Assembly: GCA_037893225.1 (NCBI GenBank)
Contig: JAZGUH010000209.1
Location: 744,001 to 808,000 of the forward strand
Length of the DNA: 64,000 nt
Source of the DNA: Hippasteria phrygiana
Lineage: Eukaryota; Echinodermata; Asteroidea; Valvatida; Goniasteridae
Reading direction: 5' to 3'
Numbering within the stretch: position 1 is the stretch's first letter; every line of letters starts with the position of its first letter. The position numbers and the translations under genes were made by a program. Positions 11,207-22,900 of the stretch are shown one piece after another. Under the pieces are notes generated by a model. The model was not told the DNA's origin, did no database searches, and saw nothing but the letters and a program-made list of their open reading frames with translations.

Positions 11207-12028
11207 TCAATGTCCCTTACAGCTATGTTGAGATTTGGGATGACCCCATTTCAGCCTTGATATCGCATTCATCTCCATTCCTTCTTTGTCAGGTGTTTCG
11301 TCTAGGCCATGAATAATTAGGCAGTTCCGACGGCTATATTGTTCTAGTTCATCGATTTTGCTGTTGAGGTCTCGGTTCGTTGCTTTTAGTGCTGCGCATT
11401 CACTTTCCAGGGATGAGATTTTGTTTTCCGAGGTGACGGTGTCCATTTTGATGGATTCGAATAATTCTTGTTTTACGTCAGAGTCCAGGGCTGTAGCTAC
11501 CTCGGAGATTAGAGTGTCGGATTTAGCTAATTTGTTGATAATGTTATTGATGTGCTCGGTGGTAGACAATAGCTTGGTAACGAGGGCATCTGCCACTGCT
11601 GTGGCAATGGGTTTCAGAATAGCCGGATCAGATAGAATTACCCCAGTGAGCTTTGCTTTTAGGCACTCATCCATGTTGGAGACCTCACCGCATTTGTTGT
11701 CATTCATTGTTTCTGCGTTTTACCGAGGTCCGGGACTGTGTAGTTTCGGAATCGTCGCCATCTTGGTTTTTTGGGCTGGAGTCAAATATAACTTGTTTAG
11801 AAGATTTCTTTTTACTCAGTTTAGCTGATAAGATTGCCTTTGTGAATTTTAGCTTTTAGGTCCGCATTCTTGTTTTTGTTTGTAGCCTCACAGGGAGTAT
11901 GGTCATCTAATGGTTCTGCGCTGGTTGTTGGAGTTGCCGCTACCTCGACCGGTGAACCGCCGCTATCTTTGGAAACGTTGGCCGAGCGGGAGGATGATCT
12001 TAATTTTGTCTTTCCTTTCGAACTCTTC
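11207..12028 (-). pseudogene. LINE ORF1 remnant with coiled coil
   Basis: Two pieces: a basic Ser/Lys-rich start at 12028 (MKSSKGKTKLRSSSRSANVS) and a second, larger piece at 11707-11207. The second piece has heptad-like leucine spacing and the block ELEQYSRRNCLIIHGL, typical of the transition from coiled coil to RNA-binding domain in LINE ORF1 proteins. A frameshift around 11700-11830 separates them. Family role: nucleic-acid chaperone of the retrotransposon RNP. Confidence 0.65.
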
Positions 12029-12449
12029 ATTGTGAGGTACTAGCAGATTAGTGTGCTTCTAATACCTGTGGATATTGCTAGATTTTTCAAGGAGGTACCT
12101 CAGCCACATGCGGACAAATTTCAGGATTCTTAGTGCAAAAATACGGAGCGGACTACAAACACGTCTTACTCCTGTAGATACATTTTCAATTTTCAACTTT
12201 GACATGGTCGCTGACCTTACTTTTTTCAATGGGCCAATAGAATTGCCTGATCGGTAAGAAACAATGAATATGTAAATTGGGCACACGGCATAAAAAATAA
12301 ATATCACTATCAATAAGCATCGAAAAGGTCCTATATTTTTAAGTTATGCGTTTTAATATTTATTATTAGTAAAACAGCTGGGAACGGACATAATAATTGC
12401 ACATCCAAAAAAGCTGCTAACTCTGATAAGTAATAATTATCGCAGCTAA

Positions 12450-12643
12450 AATAATGTTACGTTCAGCAGTGGCGATGCGTGATCGTCACACGTCGCATTC
12501 GAATTCCAGACGCGCTGCGTGTATGCTGCGCGTTTGTTTACAAACGTCGCGTGACGACTATAAACTGCACAAAAAAGGCCTAGCGTCCAGCGACCATAAG
12601 CGTCGGGCGATTTTCATGGCGCGACCGACTATAAACCGGCCTT
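12450..12643. repeat. CG-rich MITE end, partner of 5602-5725
   Basis: Ends CGACCGACTATAAACCGGCC, the inverted form of the start at 5602. It includes the words CGTCGC, CGCGTGACGACTATAAAC and GCGTCGGGCGA. No protein identity is supported for the ORF in it. Confidence 0.45.
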
Positions 12644-12871
12644 AAGTGTTTCTTGGGGTGGTTAAAGTTAGAAATTTTACCAAAAATTATAGCAAATCAA
12701 AAAATTAGCTGGCCTGATGTAATTATAGCAGGTGAAAGAGCAATGCAATGTAAAATATACATCGGCGGGCTGCGCGAGGTCTCCGGAAGCCCGCTACGTG
12801 ACCTTTTACTTTCAGGCTCTAAGCTAAGGATTATGAGTTGGTGGTGCGGAAGTTTAAATTTGCGTGCGCAA

Positions 12872-13092
12872 TAAGCCAGTTCGGTATTTTAAAGGTTAAA
12901 TAAAGGTTAGCCGGGATAAAAATTGCTGACGTAATGTCACGCCATGTTACACGAACGCTCACTCTGATTGAATTTAACACGTGCGCGTTGTGCGACCCCC
13001 TTTTGCATTCACACGCGCTAGGTCACGCGGGTCATTCGGGATAAAATGTCATACATTGTGCACATGTGCAGTTGAAATACCGAACTGGCTTA
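12872..13092. mobile_element. MITE with TAAGCCAGTTCGGTAT ends, copy 1
   Basis: TIR of about 16 bp (TAAGCCAGTTCGGTAT / ATACCGAACTGGCTTA), flanked by TA. The interior contains GCTGACGTAATGTCACGCC and GTGCGCGTTGTGCGACC. A closely matching copy is at 59598-59789. The TA boundary suggests a Tc1/mariner-type target, an inference from the ends only. Confidence 0.75.
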
Positions 13093-13941
13093 GGGCCTAA
13101 TTCCAGCAAGTTTAAACTAGGGCGCGCGGGTTTAAACTTGCGAGAGGGACCCAAATTGAGCTCGACAGTGCCATGTTTTTTGGGGGCGAATTAGCGTTTG
13201 ATGACCGACTACCTAAATAACGTCCTACGACGAACGTACGTTACCTGAGCTCCCGGTGCCGGCTGACAACGTGCTCGAGTTTGGAACATCTTGCAGTGTT
13301 TATCCTTCCTTTATAAAGAACAATATCAAAGACCGAATCTTACATAACTATCTGCAGGTGAATCAAAACAGATACTTTATTGTTTTACTGTATATTTGAG
13401 ATAAATTTGTCAATCACTACACTCTATCTGCACGTCTCGATTAAGACTTGCGCGAACGATTGACCTCGTATTACCTTTATGCTAATAAGGCTTCCTGCCA
13501 TATTAGGTAAACAGATATCCAAATATAGATGCCAGCACGCGATTGGAACGATGTCATTGGTGGAATGCTGAACTTCCTCGTGAATTATTCGTAAACTCGC
13601 TACAAACGTAAAGAAGTTATTGCACTTACCACAGAATGTTTAAAGTAAAATATTGGTGTATTTTGATTTGGGTTTGATACAGAGATTATGTTTTGCACAA
13701 TATTATAACTTTAAGGACGAAACAACGTGACATAATTAGACGGAATTATCAGCAAATGTGTGGATCGTGAACAACTTGTTTTACAAAAACTGTACAGTGC
13801 TATGTTGAAGTCTAAATTATGTCTGGTAACCGGACAACTATTATGTCATATCTTTGTTTCAACTGCAGGAGGCCAAACTAGTGGATAAAATAAGGTCAAA
13901 GGTCATTTTGAAATGCGGCAACCCCGCGAAATGTCGAAGAT

Positions 13942-16900
13942 ATGGCGGGTAAGTCTGGCGGAACTAGTGGAAGATAATAATGGTATTTGGTGTTAGCATG
14001 GACGCAGTTTTAGATCTGTTTTATAATAAAGTATGATGGCAGTAACTTATTATATATTATTATATTATTATTAGTGTACAACTTCAAACATCCAGGGCCA
14101 TTCTTAACTTGCACTCGGGATGTCATAGTCTAATTACTCTAATGTCATAGACCACACCGCCTGGTCGAGACGTCACAATGGTTACATTACAAGGGATTGT
14201 GGGAAGGAAATGGGAGCGATTTTGGTGCGCGTTTCTTTCCCACGTCTCTAGTAACCATTGTGACGTCTCATCCAGGCGGTATTTACGATAAGGTCTATTG
14301 TTGTGATCTCGCGGAGGAAAAAATAACCAGAAAAATCAATTTTAAATGGCAATAAAAATAAAGGAAATAATTGGGGAATCCCTCTCAGGGTACCAGTTAC
14401 TGATGAATGAAAATTTCTGGAATTAGAACAGCTAATAATGTCACATTATTAGCCTATCAGAAGAGGATTTTTGAAAGCATGACAACGAACATGTGACCAA
14501 TGCGACCAATCACGTCCGTTCTAATGTGCTTGCTCTTCTAATGCCAGTTTGGCTGATGCAGTTCCCATGGTGCTTTGAGAATGTCGAAAAAGTTTATTCA
14601 CGTTACCCGGCCCCTGTGTATCCCAGCCCCATCCAAAATGACAGCGCTGTCCGGCCCACATCAACACAAAACATAGATCGACGCCCAGCCCAGCCGGCCG
14701 TCCCTTCCACAACCAATGATCCCCAGCGAACCCCCCCCCCCCCCTCCCCCCCCCCCCCCCCCCCAACCGAGAAACCCCCACCGATTCTCCTATCTGCGAG
14801 TTGACTTGTCTCAACGGACGACTTGTCTTCCCATTTGACGCAAAGACGGTCGAGTTGTCTCAACGGTCGAGTTGTCCCGAGTCGAGTCAGCCAACGGTCG
14901 AGTTGTCCGAGCCCCTTTATCGCAAATACAATGTACCGCCTAGTTAAGTTGAGCAGTTGAGATGTCACAATACAGTGGTCACAAGGGATTGTGGTAAGGA
15001 ATCGGGAGCAATTTTTGTGCGCGTTTCCTTCGCACAATCCCATGTAACCATTGTGACGTCTCAACCAGGCAGTATTTGCAATAAGGTCTATGTTTGTGTT
15101 CCTCGTTTGGTAAATTTCAACATACTTGACATTATCTGCTTTCAGTGACTTTCAGGCCTTGCGCTAACTTTTTTTCCTGGCTAGCCCACTGGGCTAGTTA
15201 ACTGAAGCTTTTACTAGCCCGTTTAGAGTTTTACTAGCCCGTATATAAAAAATAAGAAAACCCCTATATAACAGTTTAGCTCACCAATAAAGAAGTTGAT
15301 ATTTTGGAAAATAAAAGGCTGATGGTAAATGACTTAAGAGGCATGTACTGTCAAGTTTTATTTATTATTACCGAAAGCATTATTTTGATCAAAATTTTAA
15401 CAGGTATTAGTAATGTGATGGAAATAAGGAAAAAAATTGATTAACAAATTTTGCTAATCATATTGTTATTTGATTAGCAATATGATAAAAATGACTAGCA
15501 AAAAACAAACAAAACGCAACAAGCTCAATGTTATTACATGAATAATTTTATTATGACTTTTAATATTGATTGATAGATATGCTGAAGATATTAAAGCAAT
15601 GTGTTATTCGTGTTATTAAAAAATAAACAAATTGCACATCGTTCTGGTTCTTGCACAGGGTATGTTAGATTCAAAAACAAATAATTTCCCAGTTGCAGAT
15701 TTGTACACAATGAGGCCAAGTAAAAAAAAAATGAAACAAAAGTAGACGAAAATTCCACACAGCTTTAATTTTAGCTTCTTGTGATCTGCAAAGAGCACAA
15801 TAAAGGATGATCTCCTTCGACCGATCCTCCTGTTTCAACCATGGCATATGTTTCAGCCGTTTTCGAACGGTGAAATTCGACGGTTCTTTTGACATTTTAT
15901 ACATACATTTGTTCATTGTACACGCATCACCAGCACAGGCAGGATGCAGCATACAATGTACCTGCGTGCGTCAAACATGATCGTGTCATCCTGGAGCATA
16001 TAGTTCATGTCGGCATAACAAACACGGAATACAGTGTGCTGTATGTAGCGCGCCGAAGCCGCGCTACAGTATCTATGTACCGTAAAGTGTATGGGGTGTG
16101 TGAACGTCTGCGCCCACACGTGGGACTGTATCGAACTACACGTACTAATCTCCACACAAAACTGCAGCAACCTCGTTTCCCAAACTATCCTTATCGCGCA
16201 AAACCATTGAAAGAAACTGCAGACTGACTGGGGGTAAGATTGCGCCAGCGTGTTTGCCCAAAGAACGGATCGGATAAAAACGATCTGCATGTTATGGTGG
16301 TTTAATTTCCGTCGTCACTGCACAGTTTTGTGTCGAGCATCGGCCGTCGTTTTGCATGATCTTATGAGAAATTTTAATTCGCAAAAACTGCTAATCCAGC
16401 TATTTCCATTTAGTAGGTTACTGAATTGTTCACTAGCCCACCGGGCAACCAAGGAACCAAGTTTAGGTAGCCCGGAGCATTTTTTGCTGGAATTTGTACG
16501 CCGGGCTAGTACTATTTCGAGGCCTGACTTTGTGTGTGTTTTGTTGACCATGTTGCATGCACATTGACCTCTACCTTTAACAAAACACCTTTTTGTTTTC
16601 AGATTTAAACTTAATGAAAAATGTTCTGGAGGAGTATGTCTGTGATGCAAATGATGTCATTGAGCTCAAATTAGGTAAGCTGTAGACATGGTAGACAGTT
16701 TTAAACTTTAATATTTTCTTTTATTTAATCCTAAATCAGCTTTGAGCGGAAAGATTTAACCTTAATACCCCCCCACACCAAAATCGGTCAGGAACAGCAA
16801 AATCTTGGAAAATAACCAACCCTCCTTGATCAGAACTGTCGAAACATGTGGCACAACCTGGTATTTCAAGTCTTTCAAGATAAATGTCAGCAGAATCTGT

Positions 16901-19900
16901 TAAAAATCAACATGTATAAAACACTTTGAGTGACCATACACTGCAAAGAACATCTAACACAAAACAATACACAAACTTTTCTTCCCCTATATTCCACAAA
17001 AATGTCCTGACCAAATTCACAAACATTTAAGGTTGTGCCCTTGTGTTTAACCAGTTCGCGTCGGAGGACGAGTTAACACGCACTGGCTGTTTTTATACAC
17101 GGGCACGGCTGACGGGTTAAAACGTCAAGCTTGCCTCGACTCGCCTCCGGATGACGTCTCAACACGCTAATCCCTAATTTGTTTTGTACACACACACACA
17201 CAAAGTCCGAGAAGTCAGTGGAAGCGGACCGTGTGTTGAACTTGAACTTGGCCGCTGTGCACAGCCTGTGCACGCTCCAGTGGGCACACCAAGTCGTACT
17301 TCCCTAATACGTCCGAGGACAATGCTTTGTGTTTCCTATTGTTCCTTTAATATAACCAACCCCCATAGACTAAGCACGTATCCTGACGTTCGAGGACTGA
17401 AAGGTTTCTTTGTGTTTCCTTTCTTCTCTTGTCCTCGGAGATATATATAGTGCACGTACACCGGAGTATTGAAATATATGAGGTTTCGGCAAGAAATATC
17501 GTACAAATACTGTTGAAATGACTTTTGCGAATCAGTATTTGTGGCGTTTGACTGTATATCAGAAGTTAGCTGCTATGTTTTGATTTATTTTTTTTTACCG
17601 AAATTTTCGGCAAAAATAATCCCGCCGCGAACTGGTTAAATACAATTCTGAACACAGATGGATGGTTAGTTTCCAAGATTTTGCTGCTCCTGATCGATTT
17701 TGGTGGGGGTACATGTATTAAAAATCTTTCTATTTCTGAAATCAAAACACTGTCCAATCACTTTCTTTTGACACAGAAAATGTGAGGTTAACAAAAGAAA
17801 TTCTGATACAAAATTCATTACAGTGGTTTAAGAGAAGAGGCTACATGCAAATGAGCAATATGTCAGTTGTTCCCTCCTTTGTCCCACCCTTTTAAAAAAG
17901 TTTTTATTTTTAATTTTTTTTTAATAGTCCAACATGACTTATTTATTATGGCCAAGAGGATAGCAGTCCCACCATGGATGTTTAAACACAACCTGTTGCA
18001 TCCACGATTTTGTGACTTAAAAACAAAGCTACTAAATTCATTTGATACACTTGTCATTTATACCTCTAGTCCGGGAGGAGGCTGATGTCTTTGATGATGG
18101 TAAGATCTTCCGGCCCGAGTTCACCCACCAGCTCTTTGGTCAAAAGTAAGTCGAGATGTTTTTAAAAGGGGGGAGGGGGGACTTCTTTATTGAGCGAGGA
18201 GATTCACTAAATTCTTTGTAACCTGATCTGGAGTTTTGATACCTCAAACTCACCTTCCCCGGTGGACTAAAGTGCAGTAAATCTCTCGACTTTCTCTTGC
18301 AGTCCTGAGCCTGGGATATGTTGCGTACAGGTATGGTACGGCACTTGTATACCGTACTTGAGTTAAGGACAACCCACGTAAACAGTAATAGATGTAGATT
18401 GCAGTCACCAGACGTAACTTTGTTCCCTATTCAGTTTTTAACTTCAGGCGCAGCAAAGGAGAAAGATAATTGCACAGAGTTTTATATAACAACCAGAGGA
18501 CGCGACAATTTCCTAGTTTGGTTTTTTTGTTTTTTTGTTTTTTTTTTGTGTTTTGTTTTACGGTTTTCGTGGGTCCAGATCTAAATAGAGGATAAATCTT
18601 CACTAGATACCAAAAAATTATCCGAATTTTCAGACCCATAGACACAGGCGGAGTAACTTTCACCTAGTCGGAGGAACAACGTGGATGCAGCTATTTTACA
18701 TTCGTTTTAAAAGATAAAACTCTTCTGGTTTAGCGCTAAACCCTCCCTCCGAGGTGTTTTAAATCACCGTTTTAGCAACTTTAAAACCGTTCAGACACCG
18801 TTTTAGCTAAAACTTTAAACCAAATCGAGTTCAACTAGTGTTTTAAGGGAATTTAAAACAGTGTCTGAACGTAGCCTAAGCCAACCAGCTATTATTATTA
18901 ACCCTGACCCTACTCAATGCAGCAAGGTTGCACCAAGTCCACTTTTGTGGAATTTTGTTGATCCGAGCAATAAACAAAAGATGGTTCGTTCTTGTCTGTT
19001 TGATCTTGTTGCACTGACAATTGATGGGTGCTGTTGCATTGAACAGCATGCCCGGCCATAATACTGTAGGGGTTAGGGTTGATCCAGTTAAACAATTTCG
19101 ACTGTTTTCTCTTTTCTTTTTTTTTGGCAGTGAGAATATTTTTGGTTACAAGGGACTGAGAGTGCAGCTGTACTTCACTGCTGCTCGGTTGTTGCCGTAT
19201 CTTCACATGACTTGCACAGAAAAGGTCAACAGCAAGCTCTTTGATGGTGTCCAGGTATTTGGCATAATTTCCAATCTGATCTTTTTTTCTGTGTTATACT
19301 TTCTGCAAAGATGACCTAAGAAATTGGTTTTAGAGGAACTAACTTTCCTGATTGTTTTGACTCCTGTATGAGAAAGGAATTAAAATTCAGGATTAAAACA
19401 TTTTTGATCGATTATTTTTTAGTAGTTGAGATATTTGAAGATCATAACAACCTATGTATCTTCATTTTGTAACCCGTTTGTAATTTCTCATCGTACAGTG
19501 TAAGAGAAGATAATAAGGCCAAAAAAAAAATTGTTTGGTTGTCCTCGACCGCCCGCCCCTATTTTTCGGCCCGCGCCTCAAAAGTTGTTTTTTTCAAACA
19601 ATTTCAATTTTATCCCAAAACTCGAATTGATTTTGCTGGTTGATTCGTTCCAATCTCGTTTCCATCTTTTGTTATTTGTAATGCACAAACACTACCCTAC
19701 CTTTTACTCCAGAGTTTGAAAGTTCATATTCTAGTATCAGTGTGTGACTTCGCACAATAAATATCTCGATGGAAATACACACGGTACAGAAATACACAAA
19801 TGCAGCGTGGCCACTCATCAAATTTCCAAGATTCACCCAGTAAAATTCCCAAGAATTCCCAAGGCGATGGGAAAACACTGTGCAAAGAGCATCGGAATAA

Positions 19901-22900
19901 GCACTTTGCGCATGTGCAATCCATATTTTTCCCACCAAAATCCCAAGGAGTAGTCACAGTGCACGCATGTATAACGCACGAGGCTATTATGAAAATCGCA
20001 TTTTGAGAAATAAACTTATGAAAAAATAAAATCTCAACATTTTCCTAATTATATTCTTTAGTTTGGAATTTTTTGGTTGTGTATATTTACACAAACAATT
20101 AAATAATAAATATTAAAAAGAAAAATGCATAACTGAATGTGTATGCATAAGGGAAGGCAAGATTGCGTCTTTAATACAAGCTCAGCATTCATTGCAAACT
20201 GGGTGTAAAATTCTTGTTTGATTGTATGTGCAGTGTGGCTACCACATGGAAACTTCGTGAGGTTTTTCTGGTTGAATGTTGAGCCAGCTCAAATACAGCT
20301 GAAACACACAAAGGTCGCGTCCACCAAAAAGTGGTCCATAGAATATTGTTGAGCCCCAGGAGACAGTGTCAGCACTGGCAGCCTTTAGGGCTACGGTATG
20401 TGTTGTTCGGATCATGGAGGAATGTGTTTTATTCCTCCATGTTCGGATGGAGTGAAGGACCCGGCGGCCATCGCTGAAGAGGCAGCCGTATTACGTATAT
20501 TAAACTGTTTATCCGCCAAACAACATTTGTGTGTTTGTTTTACTTTGTGTATGGTTTGAAGTTGGACTTCCGGGGAATGTAAGTAAAGTAAGTAAAAAAT
20601 AAAAAAATCCCTCCGCCCACCCCCCACTGGCGAAGGGGTGTGGAGGACAACCAAACAATTTTTTTTTTTGGCCTAAGGAAAATTAAATGAGACTTGAAAT
20701 GATTTCAAATGGGAATTTTTAACCCTAAACCCAAGGAGGTATTCTCTGAGCACCTGCAGCAGAATGCAACACAGCTGAAGTAAGAACCCTGCTAAATGCA
20801 ACAACAAGCAACAGTGGATTCTGTTGCATTGTCACATTGTGCAGTGAACTCATATGCACCAGCCTTGATACCAAGTAGGGCTGTACCGAATATACCGAAT
20901 AATCGATCGTCAACCGAATATTCGAATACCATTTTTCCAGTTCGAATATTCGAAAAGATATATATGCACATACAGATACGACTCTGATGCTATTTTAATA
21001 GGAACTCAAGGATACAAAGATACTGACAATTTGGGAGACCACCAACATGAGGCAAGATAGCTCAGTTGGTAGAGCGCCTGTATGGTATTCCGGAGGTCGC
21101 AGGTTCGAATCCCGCTCCTGCCAGTTTCTTTGTTCACTTTGAAAATGTATTCAAATTTACCTAGTCAGTTTCCCTTGTGGATTGTTTGACGAATTATAAG
21201 TTAAAAAGTCGTATCCTCATTGAGTGATCCCCACAATGTCGCTTTGCAGGTTGTATCGTAAAATTGGGTGTGATCTCTGGCTATACGGCATTCTGGCTTT
21301 ATGACTTCTGACTAGCGCCCACCCGAACAAAGATACTGACAATTTGGGAGACCGCCAACATAGGGCAAGATAGCTCAGTTAGTAGAGCGCCGGTACGATA
21401 ACCCGGAGGTCGCAGGTTCAAATCCCGCTCCTGCAAGTTTCTTTGTTCACTTTGAAAATTAATTGGAAAGTTACGGCACTAAGCAGTGTCAAATGCCGTA
21501 TTTTTGCCAATCATAACTTTTTGTGGACGGAGGTTTATTGTTCCCGTCCATAAAACCCCCGATACAACATGGGCATGCAAAAAATGCCAATCGAAAGGTC
21601 CATAATATCGATCGCCACATGTAAAACACCGGCATGCTTTTACGTGCTTTTTTACCGGCGCGGCATGCAGTGAAAAACTTGATCGCGAGTATCAAATATT
21701 TGGTCAAATCCAGTTTCAAATATTCAAATACTAAATTATTCGAAAACTAAATTATTCGAAAATGGACAGACCTAGTACCAAGTACATTCGCGGCTAAATG
21801 CAAAAAATGCAGGGGTAGATTCTGTTGCACTGTGCAGTGAACTCATCTGTACCAGCCTTGTTGCTGGAGGTTTAATTAAATAATTATGTTCATCTTGTGT
21901 TTCCTGTTAGCCTGCTAAATGCAACAGAATGCATCGGACCAGGAGACATTTTACCATTGGTGCATTTAGCAGGGTTAGGGTCAAGTTGTTAAATTAAAGT
22001 TTACTGAGCCATTGTTAATTTTTTATACAGTCAATAACAGTTACAACTGGATTTTCTTTATTGTTGATATTAAACCATACAATAATTGTTCACTCAATTT
22101 TCAGGCAGACAGCGTTCTGAAAACGATCATCGAAAAGCTGGAAATCAAACCCTTGGACAACCTCGATAAATTCCTCACCGTCGTCTCGGACGACGCAAGC
22201 TTCCGGCCGACCGGTGAGCTCCTTCATGCATATTCAGTGGAGAGGGAGGGGTCAGTGCGACACTTTGAGATCTACACCAATGACATTACCGTGCCTGGGT
22301 TCAGCGAGTACCACGAGAGGCTGCAGACGTTTCTGTGGTGGTACATCGATGGGGTGTCGTACATTGACACGGACGACAATAAATGGGTGTATTTCACATT
22401 GTGAGTATTTGAAGTGGGTGTTGACTGCAGACATAAATCTGCATCATTTTGTTGTTTTATGTAGATTAAGGCATGTTATAATAAAACAGGCAATTATTTC
22501 TGCCATGAAATAATGAAAAAAAGTTACGTATCAGAGCTGTTTTATCAAGTCTGGTCTAGCCCACTGGTTGCCATTTGTCCAAAAATTCACCGCTAAGAGC
22601 AGCAAACACACCTGACCTGGTTCGGTTCGGTTCGGTTCGGTTCGGTTCGGTTCAGTTCAGTTCAGTTCAGTTCAGTTCGGTTTGGTTAGTATACAATAGA
22701 AATTGAGTTTATGTGCTCAAAAACATTAAAATTAGTAATAAATGTTAACAATTGTAATTCAAATTTAATTTTAAAAGTGAATTTCAAAATTATTAAAATT
22801 GAAAGGTCTTTAAAATGTATTGAAATAAAACAAGATTCAAAGGTATTTAAAAAAAAAATCAAAATTTCAAATGAGATCTCATCGATTACACTGTCAGGTC

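Larger units (their letters stand above)
5830..12030 (-). mobile_element. Degenerate CR1/L2-like non-LTR retrotransposon with insertions
   Basis: A minus-strand LINE read from about 12030 down to about 5830. ORF1 remains lie at 12028-11207. The ORF2 endonuclease is at 9972-8399, the reverse transcriptase at about 8030-6737, and the C-terminal region ends near 6170, followed by an AT-rich 3' region. Frameshifts and stops break ORF2 into at least seven pieces. Foreign elements interrupt it at 10402-11037 and between about 8945 and 9727 (including the MITE at 9474-9611). The element is dead. Clade placement in the CR1/L2/Jockey group rests on the endonuclease and RT motifs only. Confidence 0.85.
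13931..16608 (+). promoter_or_regulatory. Overlapping upstream ORF on the HAT1 mRNA
   Basis: An ATG at 13931, 11 nt before the HAT1 start and in another frame, reads through the first splice junction (13948/16603) and stops at TAA 16606-16608, a seven-codon ORF (MSKIWRI). If the transcript starts upstream of 13931, scanning ribosomes would meet this ATG first, and the HAT1 start would depend on leaky scanning. The transcription start is not visible. Confidence 0.4.
20876..21774. mobile_element. hAT-type non-autonomous element with 8-bp target duplication
   Basis: Left TAGGGCTGTACCGAATA, right inverted end GGACAGACCTA. It is flanked by ATACCAAG (20868-20875) and GTACCAAG (21775-21782), a 7-of-8 match. 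Subterminal TTCGAATA words are repeated. 899 bp. It contains two plus-strand tRNA-like segments, so a further insertion is nested inside. Confidence 0.65.
20719..21980. mobile_element. TTAACCCTAA-bounded element, split by a hAT insertion (HAT1 intron 4)
   Basis: Starts TTTTTAACCCTAAACCC and ends CAGGGTTAGGG. The outer parts match the uninterrupted copy at 34537-34795 (GAGGTATTCTCTGAGCACC, GCAGTGAACTCATCTGTACC, CATTTAGCAGGGTTAGGG). The interior repeats GCTAAATGCAACA. It was interrupted by the element at 20876-21774. Confidence 0.65.

Noticed and set aside
14493..15064. Proline/glycine-rich ORFs on both strands
   Set aside because: Caused by the poly-C tract at 14730-14764 inside HAT1 intron 1.
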